From Pseudomonas maioricensis (lineage in GTDB: Bacteria > Pseudomonadota > Gammaproteobacteria > Pseudomonadales > Pseudomonadaceae): a DNA stretch of 64,000 nt. Numbering within the stretch: position 1 is the stretch's first letter; each line of letters begins with the position of its first letter. Both the position numbers and the translations under genes were made by a program. The notes below the pieces were generated by a model, which saw nothing but the letters and a program-made list of their open reading frames with translations, did no database searches and had not been told where the DNA came from. This document shows, in pieces, positions 25,951 to 34,834 of this stretch. The stretch spans positions 62,001 through 126,000 of the forward strand of contig NZ_LOHG01000010.1 in NCBI RefSeq assembly GCF_022790535.1, read 5' to 3'.

Positions 25951-26259
25951 TACTGCCTCTTCTCGTCGTCTGTAAGGGGATCCATGAACTGCGTGACCTG
26001 CATGGCCAAACGCTGAGCGCAGTAAAGCACTTCAGATTCTTTTTAGCACTGCTACCTAAGGCGGGCTGACTGGTGGCCGTGGAATCCTCAGGCCTGTTTA
26101 CTCATGTTTTGTGACGATTTGCTTTCGCGTGCACAGAGTGGGTCGGGCAGACTGCTCAGCTGGCTGGCCTGATGGCATTTAACTGGCCATGTATTGCAAC
26201 GAATAGGTTGGGATGCTGTCGCAAGGGTTCAGCTTTTGTTTATCGGTCAAGGAGTCTGT

Positions 26260-26574
26260 ATGCCGTGGAAAATATCGTCAGTCGGGTTGGTCGTTGCTTT
26301 GTCGTTAATGGCAGGGTGCAGCAGCACGCCTGAGCCAGCAGCTCAAGAGCCGAATGCTCCCGTCGCCAGTGGTCGTTGTGACGCTGCTGGTGCTCAGTTC
26401 GCTGTAGGTCAGCAAGCTTCAGCTGCATTGCTGGCTCAAGCCCGGGCCAAGGCCGGGGCGCAGGATGCGCGATTCATCGGTGCCAATGACATGGTCACGC
26501 TGGAATACCGTTCTAATCGCGTCAATCTGAATACCGACGCCAATGGCAAGGTAGTGCGGGTTAACTGCGGTTGA
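26260..26574 (+). CDS. I78-type peptidase-inhibitor-like lipoprotein
   Basis: A 104-residue lipoprotein: signal peptide ends in the lipobox M-A-G-C, followed by a Pro/Ala-rich linker and a C-terminal domain C-D-A-A-G-A-Q-F-A-V-G-Q ... R-F-I-G-A-N-D-M-V-T-L-E-Y-R ... R-V-N-C-G. This is the pattern of the potato-inhibitor-like I78 family, with two cysteines that could pair. ATG 26260 has AAGGAG upstream; the open frame to 26194 is ignored. Probably an envelope protein protecting against serine proteases. Confidence 0.75.
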   Translation: MPWKISSVGLVVALSLMAGCSSTPEPAAQEPNAPVASGRCDAAGAQFAVGQQASAALLAQARAKAGAQDARFIGANDMVTLEYRSNRVNLNTDANGKVVRVNCG

Positions 26575-26600
26575 GTCGAGTGGTTTTGCTACAGGCATAA

Positions 26601-26627
26601 AAAAACCCCGTCAGTGACGGGGTTTTT
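26601..26627. terminator. Bidirectional terminator
   Basis: Arms AAAAACCCCGTCA and TGACGGGGTTTTT around a single-base loop region, flanked by A and T runs. It lies between the convergent I78-like and cold-shock genes. Confidence 0.85.
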
Positions 26628-26641
26628 TTAGACCGCTCGGA

Positions 26642-26854
26642 TTACTCCGGACGAACCTGAGCAGCTTGCATGCCCTTTTGGCCTTTCTCAGCCACGAAGG
26701 AAACGGTCTGGCCTTCTTTCAGGCTTTTGAAACCGTCGCTTTCGATAGCTTTGAAGTGTACGAACAGGTCGTCACCGCCACCCTGTGGGGTGATAAAGCC
26801 GAAGCCTTTTTCATCGTTGAACCATTTTACGGTGCCGGTTTGGCGATTAGACAT
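26642..26854 (-). CDS. Cold-shock-domain protein (CspA family)
   Basis: A 70-residue single-stranded nucleic-acid chaperone. RNP1 (K-G-F-G-F-I-T) and RNP2 (D-L-F-V-H-F) are intact and it starts M-S-N-R-Q-T-G-T-V-K-W-F-N. The 294-base gap upstream to 27148 probably contains its promoter and untranslated leader; nothing else was seen there. Confidence 0.93.
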   Translation of the reverse strand: MSNRQTGTVKWFNDEKGFGFITPQGGGDDLFVHFKAIESDGFKSLKEGQTVSFVAEKGQKGMQAAQVRPE

Positions 26855-27148
26855 GGTGAATCTCCAAGAACATAATTTTTCAGTGTACGTGTTGCTCAGG
26901 CCAACTGGGCACACCGGCCTATCATAGTCGAAATGCGGGAATGTAGAACTTTTTCAGTAAGAACTTTGAGTCAGTGTCGTAAGAAGGAACCGCATAACGT
27001 CCCTAGAACTTACCTTTTCAACTACATTAATCATAGGTCCATGCTGCGACAGCGGGGCTGCAAGGCACGTATTACGTGGCTTTCAGAAAAGCGCTGCTAA
27101 CTTGCGGGTAGTACGCCCCGCGTCACAGTCCAGATTCATCTATATCAA

Positions 27149-27451
27149 TTATTTTTTTGGTCCGGCGCAGTTTTTAGCCACTAAATCCCGCATTTTTGCT
27201 GTTTGCTGAGGGGTTGGTGGCGGATTGGCATTGCTCATCTTTTCAATTTCAGCGCTGGTGAAATTTTTGCTGACTTGTTCGGCGCCGCACTCGCAATGGG
27301 CTTTTGCGGATTTCTGATCCAGCGTCTGGCCCGCGGTTGCGACGCAGTCGTTGATAAATTTTGTTTTGGTTGGCGCGCTCATGGCTGCCTGGGTACTGAG
27401 TGGCACTGCGAGTGCGATAGGGGCGAGCAGGGCGAAAAGACTTAACTTCAT
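27149..27451 (-). CDS. Hypothetical exported small protein
   Basis: 100 residues with a clear signal peptide (M-K-L-S-L-F-A-L-L-A-P-I-A-L-A, cleavage after T-Q-A-A), AAGGAG upstream of the ATG. The mature part is helical with cysteines in A-H-C-E-C-G and a late K-N-C, plus a proline-rich N-P-P-P-T-P. Probably periplasmic; no family recognised. Confidence 0.65.
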   Translation of the reverse strand: MKLSLFALLAPIALAVPLSTQAAMSAPTKTKFINDCVATAGQTLDQKSAKAHCECGAEQVSKNFTSAEIEKMSNANPPPTPQQTAKMRDLVAKNCAGPKK

Positions 27452-27735
27452 GGCGTTCTCCTTATAAGGCACAGCGATAAGGCACAGCGGGATTGCTATG
27501 AGTTACACAACCATCTGACGGCCTTGAGGCGCTCCAGTTCAGTGCGCTTTTTATTGGGCTGGGTGTTGGAGGCGGTGATTAAGTGATATGGCGTGCATGT
27601 GCTCGGGCTGAGCTGTGATAGGATGCGCGTCCTTTATATCTGTTCGCTGCTGGCTAGAGCTTGTCTAACCTCGTCGTTCAGCTTTTTATTGTTCAATCCA
27701 GTCATCTGGTTCGGTTCAAGGTTGGCCGCGAGGCT

Positions 27736-27813
27736 CCTGCCACTGTGAGGCAGGCATACCACCGGATCACGTACTGGCTCATCCCAACCCACGTGACCTT
27801 TGGTAGGGGTCAC
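27736..27813 (+). promoter_or_regulatory. thrS leader with tRNA-Thr anticodon-arm mimics
   Basis: Two stem-loops precede the thrS ribosome site. The second (27793-27813) has a 7-pair stem GTGACCT/GGGTCAC and a 7-base loop TTGGTAG, identical in layout to the anticodon loop of tRNA-Thr(GGU): U33, anticodon GGU, A37. The first (27736-27754) has stem CCTGCC/GGCAGG and a 7-base loop ACTGTGA with UGU at the anticodon position. In E. coli, ThrRS represses its own mRNA by binding such mimics next to the Shine-Dalgarno. The rest of the 381-base gap from 27452 shows no gene. Confidence 0.6.
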
Positions 27814-27832
27814 CACTAGGAGAGGAGGCGCC

Positions 27833-29755
27833 ATGCCCACCATTACTCTTCCCGACGGCAGTCAACGTTCATTCGATCACCCGGTTTCCGTAGCCGAGGT
27901 CGCGCTTTCCATTGGTGCTGGTCTGGCCAAGGCCACCGTCGCCGGTAAAGTCGACGGCCAACTGGTCGATGCCAGCGATTTGATCGAAAAAGATGCCAGT
28001 CTGCAGATCATTACCCCCAAGGACCAGGAAGGGCTGGAGATCATCCGCCACTCGTGCGCCCACCTGGTAGGTCATGCAGTCAAGCAGCTGTACCCGACTG
28101 CAAAAATGGTTATCGGCCCAGTCATTGATGACGGCTTTTATTACGATATCGCTTACGAGCGCCCGTTCACGCCTGAAGACATGGCAGCGATCGAGCAGCG
28201 TATGCAGCAGTTGATCGAAAAAGATTACGACGTCATCAAGAAGGTCACTCCGCGTGCCGAAGTGATCGAAGTATTCACTGCGCGCCATGAAGATTACAAG
28301 CTGCGTCTGGTTGAAGACATGCCAGAGCAGCAGACCATGGGTCTGTACTACCACGAAGAATACGTCGACATGTGCCGCGGCCCGCACGTGCCGAACACTC
28401 GCTTCCTAAAGTCGTTCAAGCTGACCAAGCTGTCGGGCGCCTACTGGCGTGGTGATGCCAAGAACGAGCAGTTGCAGCGTGTCTACGGCACTGCCTGGGC
28501 TGACAAGAAGCAACTGGCTGCTTACATCCAGCGGATCGAAGAAGCTGAGAAGCGCGATCACCGCAAGATCGGCAAGCGCCTCGGCCTGTTTCACACCCAG
28601 GAAGAAGCGCCAGGCATGGTGTTCTGGCATCCGCAGGGCTGGACCTTGTACCAGGTGCTTGAGCAGTACATGCGCAAGGTGCAGCGCGAGAACGGTTATC
28701 TGGAGATCAAAACTCCGCAGGTCGTCGATCGCTCCCTGTGGGAGAAGTCGGGTCACTGGGCGAACTACGCCGACAACATGTTCACCACCGAGTCAGAAAG
28801 CCGCGACTACGCAATCAAGCCGATGAACTGCCCTTGCCACGTGCAGGTGTTCAATCAAGGCCTGAAAAGCTACCGCGAGCTGCCAATGCGTCTGGCCGAG
28901 TTCGGTGCCTGCCACCGTAACGAGCCGTCCGGTGCGTTGCACGGGATCATGCGCGTACGTGGCTTTACTCAGGATGATGCGCACATCTTCTGTACTGAAG
29001 ATCAGATGCAGGCCGAGTCCGCAGCGTTCATCAAGCTGACCCTGGATGTGTACGCTGATTTTGGCTTCAAGGACATCGAACTGAAGCTTTCAACTCGTCC
29101 AGAGAAGCGTGTAGGTTCCGACGAACTGTGGGATCGCGCTGAAAGCGCGTTGGCGTCGGCTCTGGACAGTGCTGGTCTGCCATATGATCTGCAGCCGGGC
29201 GAAGGCGCGTTTTACGGTCCGAAAATCGAGTTTTCGTTGAAGGACTGTCTGGGTCGTGTCTGGCAATGTGGTACCCTGCAGCTCGATTTCAACTTGCCGA
29301 TCCGTTTGAGCGCGGAATACGTGTCCGAAGACAACAGCCGTAAGCATCCGGTCATGTTGCACCGGGCGATTCTCGGTTCCTTCGAGCGTTTCATCGGAAT
29401 TCTGATCGAGCACTATGAAGGTGCGTTCCCGGCCTGGCTGGCGCCCACTCAGGCAGTGATTATGAATATCACTGATAAACAGGCAGATTTTGCCCTTGAA
29501 GTGGAAAAAATTCTCGCGGAAAGCGGGTTTCGTGCCAAGTCCGACTTGAGAAATGAAAAGATCGGCTTTAAAATCCGTGAGCATACTTTGCTCAAGGTTC
29601 CTTATCTCCTCGTGATTGGAGATCGGGAAGTTGAAATGCAAACTGTCGCTGTGCGGACACGTGAAGGTGCAGACCTCGGCTCGATGCCGGTCGCCCAATT
29701 CGCTGAATTTCTCGCACAAGCGGTTTCCCGGCGTGGTCGCCAAGATTCGGAGTAA
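27833..29755 (+). CDS. thrS: Threonyl-tRNA synthetase
   Basis: Class II synthetase of 640 residues. The N-terminal TGS domain (1-61) is followed by the editing domain with His73 and His77 in H-S-C-A-H-L-V-G-H, the catalytic core with M-N-C-P-C-H and R-M-A-E/R-L-A-E-F-G-type motif 2, motif 3 near the end of the core, and the C-terminal anticodon-binding domain. ATG 27833 follows a strong AGGAGAGGAGG. An open upstream GTG frame (27800) overlaps the operator hairpin and is rejected. First gene of the thrS-infC-rpmI-rplT-pheST-ihfA block. Confidence 0.97.
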   Translation: MPTITLPDGSQRSFDHPVSVAEVALSIGAGLAKATVAGKVDGQLVDASDLIEKDASLQIITPKDQEGLEIIRHSCAHLVGHAVKQLYPTAKMVIGPVIDDGFYYDIAYERPFTPEDMAAIEQRMQQLIEKDYDVIKKVTPRAEVIEVFTARHEDYKLRLVEDMPEQQTMGLYYHEEYVDMCRGPHVPNTRFLKSFKLTKLSGAYWRGDAKNEQLQRVYGTAWADKKQLAAYIQRIEEAEKRDHRKIGKRLGLFHTQEEAPGMVFWHPQGWTLYQVLEQYMRKVQRENGYLEIKTPQVVDRSLWEKSGHWANYADNMFTTESESRDYAIKPMNCPCHVQVFNQGLKSYRELPMRLAEFGACHRNEPSGALHGIMRVRGFTQDDAHIFCTEDQMQAESAAFIKLTLDVYADFGFKDIELKLSTRPEKRVGSDELWDRAESALASALDSAGLPYDLQPGEGAFYGPKIEFSLKDCLGRVWQCGTLQLDFNLPIRLSAEYVSEDNSRKHPVMLHRAILGSFERFIGILIEHYEGAFPAWLAPTQAVIMNITDKQADFALEVEKILAESGFRAKSDLRNEKIGFKIREHTLLKVPYLLVIGDREVEMQTVAVRTREGADLGSMPVAQFAEFLAQAVSRRGRQDSE

Positions 29756-29757
29756 TT

Positions 29758-30306
29758 ATTATTAAGCGTGAAATGAGACAAGATAAACGAGCTGCACCGA
29801 AAGCCCCGATCAACGAGAATATCTCGGCACGCGAGGTTCGGTTAATTGGAGCTGAAGGCGAGCAGCTTGGGATTGTGTCAATTGAAGACGCGCTTCTTAA
29901 GGCTGAAGAGGCCAAACTGGATTTGGTGGAAATTTCCGCCGATGCAGTACCCCCTGTTTGCAAGCTGATGGACTACGGCAAATCGATCTTCGAGAAGAAG
30001 AAGCAGATTGCTGCCGCGAAGAAAAACCAGAAGCAGATTCAGGTTAAAGAAATCAAGTTTCGTCCAGGGACGGAGGAAGGGGATTACCAGGTAAAACTAC
30101 GCAACCTGGTACGTTTCCTGAGTGACGGGGACAGGGCCAAGGTATCGTTGAGATTCCGTGGTCGTGAGATGGCCCACCAGGAGCTGGGCATGGAACTGTT
30201 GAAGCGGGTTGAAGGTGACCTGCTCGAATACGGTTCCGTTGAGCAGCATCCTAAGATGGAAGGACGCCAGCTGATTATGGTCATCGCCCCGAAAAAGAAG
30301 AAATAA
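29758..30306 (+). CDS. infC: Translation initiation factor IF-3 with AUU start
   Basis: IF-3 binds the 30S subunit and discriminates against non-canonical initiator codons. Three in-frame ATT codons (29755, 29758, 29761) precede K-R-E-M-R-Q-D-K-R. The known AUU start of infC and the GGAG at 29749-29752 point to 29758 (or 29761); the ATG at 29773 is too far from the ribosome site. The AUU codon permits autoregulation, since IF-3 rejects its own start. Domains: N-domain to about residue 80, lysine-rich linker K-K-K-Q-I-A-A-A-K-K-N-Q-K, then C-domain. Confidence 0.93.
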   Translation: MIKREMRQDKRAAPKAPINENISAREVRLIGAEGEQLGIVSIEDALLKAEEAKLDLVEISADAVPPVCKLMDYGKSIFEKKKQIAAAKKNQKQIQVKEIKFRPGTEEGDYQVKLRNLVRFLSDGDRAKVSLRFRGREMAHQELGMELLKRVEGDLLEYGSVEQHPKMEGRQLIMVIAPKKKK

Positions 30307-30366
30307 CCACCAGGGCACGGCAGGCCTTGCGGTTATGTTTATCAACTGAATGCGGAGTATCCGAAC

Positions 30367-30561
30367 ATGCCAAAGATGAAGACTAAAAGTGGTGCAGCTA
30401 AGCGGTTTTTGAAAACTGCTAACGGCATCAAGCACAAACACGCTTTCAAGAGCCACATCCTGACCAAAATGTCGACCAAGCGTAAGCGTCAACTGCGCGG
30501 TAGCAGCTTGCTGCATCCGTCTGACGTGGCAAAAGTCGAGCGCATGCTGCGCCTTCGTTAA
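30367..30561 (+). CDS. rpmI: 50S ribosomal protein L35
   Basis: 64-residue basic ribosomal protein beginning P-K-M-K-T-K-S-G-A-A-K-R-F after the methionine, the invariant start of L35. It is 60 bases after infC and 28 bases before rplT, in the usual IF3-L35-L20 order; in relatives L20 represses this transcript. Confidence 0.97.
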   Translation: MPKMKTKSGAAKRFLKTANGIKHKHAFKSHILTKMSTKRKRQLRGSSLLHPSDVAKVERMLRLR

Positions 30562-30589
30562 TTTTGATCAAGAATAGAGGAAGTAACTC

Positions 30590-30946
30590 ATGGCTCGTGT
30601 AAAGCGTGGCGTCATTGCCCGTAAGCGTCACAAAAAAATTCTGAAACTTGCTAAAGGCTACTACGGCGCGCGTTCACGCGTATTCCGTGTTGCCAAGCAA
30701 GCGGTAATCAAGGCAGGCCAGTACGCCTACCGTGACCGTCGTCAGAAAAAACGTCAGTTCCGCGCTCTGTGGATCGCTCGTATCAACGCTGGTGCTCGTA
30801 TCAACGGTCTGTCCTACAGCCGTTTCATCGCCGGCCTGAAAAAAGCGTCCATCGAGATCGACCGTAAGGTTCTGGCTGATCTGGCAGTGAACGAAAAAGC
30901 GGCGTTTGCTGCGATTGTCGAGAAAGCTAAAGCCACTTTGGCCTAA
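30590..30946 (+). CDS. rplT: 50S ribosomal protein L20
   Basis: 118-residue, strongly basic protein (A-R-V-K-R-G-V-I-A-R-K-R-H-K-K-I-L) with the long N-terminal helix and C-terminal globular end of L20. Needed early in 50S assembly and a translational repressor of its operon in E. coli. GAGGAAG precedes the ATG. Confidence 0.97.
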   Translation: MARVKRGVIARKRHKKILKLAKGYYGARSRVFRVAKQAVIKAGQYAYRDRRQKKRQFRALWIARINAGARINGLSYSRFIAGLKKASIEIDRKVLADLAVNEKAAFAAIVEKAKATLA

Positions 30947-30958
30947 GTCCCCGACAAT

Positions 30959-31035
30959 CACCGGGCCTCGGTTTTCCGGGGCTCGGTGTTAAACGTCATA
31001 AATAGGGGAAGAGCCTTAAAGCTCTTCCCCTATTT
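30959..31035 (+). promoter_or_regulatory. Two large hairpins in the pheST leader
   Basis: Hairpin 1 (30959-30988): 13-pair stem with a TTTT loop, two of the pairs G-T. Hairpin 2 (31000-31035): perfect 15-base arms AAATAGGGGAAGAGC / GCTCTTCCCCTATTT with loop CTTAAA, ending 18 bases before the pheS ATG. They fill the 107-base rplT-pheS gap. No phenylalanine-rich leader peptide is visible, so control, if any, differs from the E. coli attenuator. Confidence 0.6.
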
Positions 31036-31053
31036 CGTATCTGGAGTCTGTAC

Positions 31054-32070
31054 ATGGAAAACCTGGACGCGCTGGTCTCGCAAGCTCTTGAGGCTGTGCA
31101 GAGCGCTGAAGATATCAATGCCCTGGAGCAAATCCGGGTTCAATACCTTGGCAAGAAGGGCGAGTTGACTCAGGTGATGAAGACCCTGGGGAATTTGCCT
31201 GCAGAAGAGCGTCCGCAAGTCGGCGCCCTGATCAATGTCGCCAAGGAGCGTGTCACAGAGGTTCTCAATGCCCGCAAGGCGTCGTTCGAGGAAGCGGATC
31301 TCGCCGCCAAACTCGCCGCCGAGTCCATTGACGTGACCCTGCCTGGCCGTGGCCAGACCTCGGGCGGTCTGCATCCGGTTACCCGTACTCTGGAGCGCAT
31401 CGAACAATTCTTCACCCACATTGGCTACGGCATCGCCGAAGGCCCTGAGGTGGAAGACGATTACCATAACTTTGAAGCGCTCAACATCCCAGGCCATCAC
31501 CCGGCCCGCTCGATGCATGACACCTTCTATTTCAATGCGAACATGTTGTTGCGCACCCATACCTCGCCGGTACAGGTCCGCACCATGGAATCGCAGCGCC
31601 CGCCGATCCGCATTGTTTGCCCGGGCCGTGTATACCGCAGCGACTCCGATATCACTCACTCGCCGATGTTCCACCAGGTTGAAGGCCTGCTGGTCGATCG
31701 CGATATCAACTTCGCTGACCTGAAAGGGACTATCGAAGAGTTCCTGCGGGTGTTCTTCGAAAAAGAACTGGCCGTGCGTTTCCGCCCGTCTTACTTCCCG
31801 TTCACCGAGCCTTCTGCTGAAGTCGACATGGAATGTGTGATGTGCAGCGGTAAAGGTTGCCGTGTCTGCAAACAGACTGGCTGGCTGGAAGTAATGGGTT
31901 GCGGCATGGTTCACCCAAACGTGTTGCGTATGTCCGGCATTGATCCTGAAGAATTCTCGGGCTTTGCTTTCGGCATGGGCGTGGAGCGTCTGGCCATGCT
32001 GCGTTACGGCGTCAACGACTTGCGTCTGTTCTTCGATAACGACTTGCGGTTCCTCGCGCAATTTCGCTGA
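31054..32070 (+). CDS. pheS: Phenylalanyl-tRNA synthetase alpha subunit
   Basis: Catalytic alpha subunit (338 residues) of the (alpha-beta)2 class II enzyme. N-terminal coiled coil (1-90) contacts tRNA. Motif 2 and the phenylalanine pocket are seen in R-I-V-C-P-G-R-V-Y-R and H-Q-V-E-G-L; motif 3 is G-F-A-F-G-M-G-V-E-R-L. Cysteines in M-C-S-G-K-G-C-R-V-C are common in this family. Confidence 0.97.
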   Translation: MENLDALVSQALEAVQSAEDINALEQIRVQYLGKKGELTQVMKTLGNLPAEERPQVGALINVAKERVTEVLNARKASFEEADLAAKLAAESIDVTLPGRGQTSGGLHPVTRTLERIEQFFTHIGYGIAEGPEVEDDYHNFEALNIPGHHPARSMHDTFYFNANMLLRTHTSPVQVRTMESQRPPIRIVCPGRVYRSDSDITHSPMFHQVEGLLVDRDINFADLKGTIEEFLRVFFEKELAVRFRPSYFPFTEPSAEVDMECVMCSGKGCRVCKQTGWLEVMGCGMVHPNVLRMSGIDPEEFSGFAFGMGVERLAMLRYGVNDLRLFFDNDLRFLAQFR

Positions 32071-32149
32071 GGCGCTTCGCGGCAGCCCGCCAGTAGCCGC
32101 TGTCGCAGAGCACCGGAGTCGCCCGTAACGCATTTTTTTGGAGAGCAGG

Positions 32150-34528
32150 ATGAAATTCAGTGAACAATGGTTGCGCGGCTGGGTAAGCCCGCAAGTATCC
32201 CGCGACGAGCTGGTTGCTCGTTTGTCGATGGCCGGCCTTGAAGTCGATAGCGTCACCCCGGCTGCGGGTGTATTCAGCGGTGTGGTCGTCGGCGAAGTGC
32301 TGAGCACCGAGCAACACCCCGATGCTGACAAATTGCGCGTATGCCAGGTCAGCAACGGCTCGGAAACCTTTCAGGTTGTCTGCGGCGCGCCAAACGTGCG
32401 TCCGGGTCTGAAGATTCCATTCGCCATGATCGGTTCCGAGTTGCCGGGCGATTTCAAGATCAAGAAAGCCAAGCTGCGTGGCGTTGAGTCCAACGGCATG
32501 CTGTGTTCCCAATCCGAGCTTCAGGTAGGCGAGGGCAACGACGGCCTGATGGAACTTCCAGCCGATGCGCCGGTGGGTGAAGACTTCCGTGTGTACCTTG
32601 AGCTGGATGACGCCAGCATCGAAGTTGACCTGACCCCCAACCGTGGCGACTGCCTGTCGCTGGCTGGTCTGGCTCGCGAAGTAGGCGCGCTCTACGCGGC
32701 CCCGGTGGCTGTTCCGGCTGTTGCTGCTGTTGCGGTAACACACGATGAAGTACGTCCGGTTGACGTGCTGGCGACCAACGCCTGCCCACGCTACCTCGGG
32801 CGCGTGATTCGCAATGTTGATCTGTCTCGTCCCACGCCTTTGTGGATGGTTGAGCGTCTGCGTCGTTCCGATATTCGCAGCATCGACGCAGTAGTCGACA
32901 TCACCAACTACGTGATGATTGAGCTGGGTCAGCCATTGCATGCGTTTGATCTGGCTGAAATCAATGGCGGCATCCGTGTGCGTATGGCAGAAGAGGGCGA
33001 GAAGCTCGTTCTGCTGGACGGTCAGGAAGTCAGCCTGCGTTCCGACACTCTGGTGATTGCTGACCACCAGCGCGCCTTGGCAATCGCCGGTGTGATGGGA
33101 GGGGAGCACAGCGGTGTTTCCAGCTCCACTCGTGATGTGTTCCTGGAGAGTGCGTTCTTCGACCAGATCGCCGTTGCGGGTAAAGCCCGTTCGTATGGCC
33201 TGCACACCGACGCTTCACATCGCTACGAGCGTGGCGTTGACTGGCAGTTGGCTCGCAAGGCGATGGAACGAGCCACTGGCCTGCTGCTGGAAATCACCGG
33301 TGGCGAAGCCGGTCCGGTAATCGAAGCTGTCAGCGAAAAAGATCTGCCGTCGATCGCACCGGTCACTTTGCGTGCCGAGCGTATCGAGCAGATGCTGGGT
33401 CTGAAAATGGACCCTGCGGAAATCGAAGGGCTTTTGACCGGCCTGGGTTTGACCGTTTCTGCTGAAGCAGCAGGGCAGTGGCGTGTTGAAGTGCCAAGCC
33501 ATCGCTTCGACATCAGCCTTGAAGTTGATCTGATCGAAGAGCTGGCGCGCCTTTACGGTTACAACCGTCTGCCAGTTCGCTACCCGCAGGCGCGTCTTGC
33601 GCCTCAAGCCAAAGCTGAAGCCCGTAGCGATCTGCCTGAATTACGTCGTCTATTGGTCGCTCGTGGTTATCAGGAAGCAATTACCTACAGCTTCATCGAT
33701 CCTAAACAGTTCGAACTGTTCAGCCCCGGTGCTGAGCCATTGCTGTTGGCGAACCCTATCTCCAACGACATGGCCGCCATGCGTGCGTCGTTGTGGCCAG
33801 GCCTAGTCAAATCGTTGCAGCACAACCTCAATCGTCAGCAGGATCGCGTTCGTCTGTTCGAAAGCGGCTTGCGCTTCGTCGGTCAACTCGATGGCCTGAA
33901 GCAAGAGCCGATGCTGGCAGGCGTGGTCTGCGGTAGCCGCTTGCCTGAGGGTTGGGCGCAAGGTCGTGACGTGGTCGATTTCTTCGACGTTAAAGCGGAC
34001 GTAGAGGCTGTTCTGGGTTTTGCCGGTGCGCTCGACGCTTTCACTTTTGTACCGGGCAAGCATCCAGCACTGCACCCTGGCCAGACTGCGCGCATCGAAC
34101 GCGACGGTCGTGAAGTAGGCTACGTCGGTGCCATTCACCCTGAATTGTCGAAAACCCTGGGTCTGGATCGTCCAGTCTTTGTTTTCGAGCTGGTTCTGGC
34201 AGAAGTTGCACTGGGTAAAATGCCTAAATTCCAGGAGTTGTCGCGCTTTCCTGAAGTACGACGTGACCTGGCGCTGCTGGCTGATGAAGGTGTTCCAGCG
34301 ACTGCCGTTCTCGACGTTATTCGAGAAAATGCAGGCGAATGGCTCACAGACCTCAGGCTATTTGACGTTTATCAGGGTAAAGGCATTGATCCGCATAGAA
34401 AAAGCCTTGCAGTTGGCTTGACCTGGCAGCATCCATCGCGCACTCTTAACGACGATGAGGTCAATGCGGCGACGCATAAAATCCTCACCTCACTCGAGGA
34501 AAGGTTAAACGCCACGTTAAGGAAGTAG
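32150..34528 (+). CDS. pheT: Phenylalanyl-tRNA synthetase beta subunit
   Basis: 792-residue beta subunit with the EMAP-like tRNA-binding domain near residues 40-150, B3/B4 editing domain, B5 domain, a catalytic-like core and the C-terminal ferredoxin-like anticodon-binding domain (F-P-E-V-R-R-D-L-A-L-L near residue 700). ATG 32150 has GGAGAGCAGG upstream; TTG 32138 is rejected. ihfA starts 3 bases after its stop. Confidence 0.97.
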   Translation: MKFSEQWLRGWVSPQVSRDELVARLSMAGLEVDSVTPAAGVFSGVVVGEVLSTEQHPDADKLRVCQVSNGSETFQVVCGAPNVRPGLKIPFAMIGSELPGDFKIKKAKLRGVESNGMLCSQSELQVGEGNDGLMELPADAPVGEDFRVYLELDDASIEVDLTPNRGDCLSLAGLAREVGALYAAPVAVPAVAAVAVTHDEVRPVDVLATNACPRYLGRVIRNVDLSRPTPLWMVERLRRSDIRSIDAVVDITNYVMIELGQPLHAFDLAEINGGIRVRMAEEGEKLVLLDGQEVSLRSDTLVIADHQRALAIAGVMGGEHSGVSSSTRDVFLESAFFDQIAVAGKARSYGLHTDASHRYERGVDWQLARKAMERATGLLLEITGGEAGPVIEAVSEKDLPSIAPVTLRAERIEQMLGLKMDPAEIEGLLTGLGLTVSAEAAGQWRVEVPSHRFDISLEVDLIEELARLYGYNRLPVRYPQARLAPQAKAEARSDLPELRRLLVARGYQEAITYSFIDPKQFELFSPGAEPLLLANPISNDMAAMRASLWPGLVKSLQHNLNRQQDRVRLFESGLRFVGQLDGLKQEPMLAGVVCGSRLPEGWAQGRDVVDFFDVKADVEAVLGFAGALDAFTFVPGKHPALHPGQTARIERDGREVGYVGAIHPELSKTLGLDRPVFVFELVLAEVALGKMPKFQELSRFPEVRRDLALLADEGVPATAVLDVIRENAGEWLTDLRLFDVYQGKGIDPHRKSLAVGLTWQHPSRTLNDDEVNAATHKILTSLEERLNATLRK

Positions 34529-34531
34529 CGT

Positions 34532-34834
34532 ATGGGGGCTCTGACGAAAGCTGAGATGGCCGAACGTCTGTATGAAGAGCTGGGCCTGAATAAACGAGAA
34601 GCCAAGGAATTGGTGGAGCTGTTCTTCGAGGAAATCAGGCACGCTCTGGAAGATAACGAGCAAGTCAAATTGTCCGGATTCGGCAATTTTGACCTGCGAG
34701 ATAAACGCCAGCGGCCAGGTAGAAATCCGAAGACAGGGGAAGAAATTCCTATCACGGCTCGCCGTGTTGTCACGTTCCGTCCAGGGCAGAAGTTGAAGGC
34801 CCGAGTTGAGGCTTATGCTGGAACCAAGTCATAA
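34532..34834 (+). CDS. ihfA: Integration host factor alpha subunit
   Basis: 100-residue DNA-bending protein that pairs with IhfB. It has the HU/IHF fold with the beta-arm R-P-G-R-N-P-K-T-G-E-E-I-P-I, whose proline intercalates into DNA. The position after pheT is conserved in gamma-proteobacteria. Its last 20 bases overlap the MerR-like gene. Confidence 0.97.
   Translation: MGALTKAEMAERLYEELGLNKREAKELVELFFEEIRHALEDNEQVKLSGFGNFDLRDKRQRPGRNPKTGEEIPITARRVVTFRPGQKLKARVEAYAGTKS

Noticed and set aside
27634..27843. Minus-strand frame across the thrS leader
   Set aside because: Lies over the leader hairpins and ribosome site of thrS; no start signal or recognisable protein.
30986..31168. Frame considered as a pheST leader peptide
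   Set aside because: No run of phenylalanine codons and it overlaps the start of pheS.
31030..33205. Long minus-strand open frames (441 and 397 codons) opposite pheS and pheT
   Set aside because: They mirror the codon bias of the synthetase genes, have no ribosome sites and no protein-like domains.
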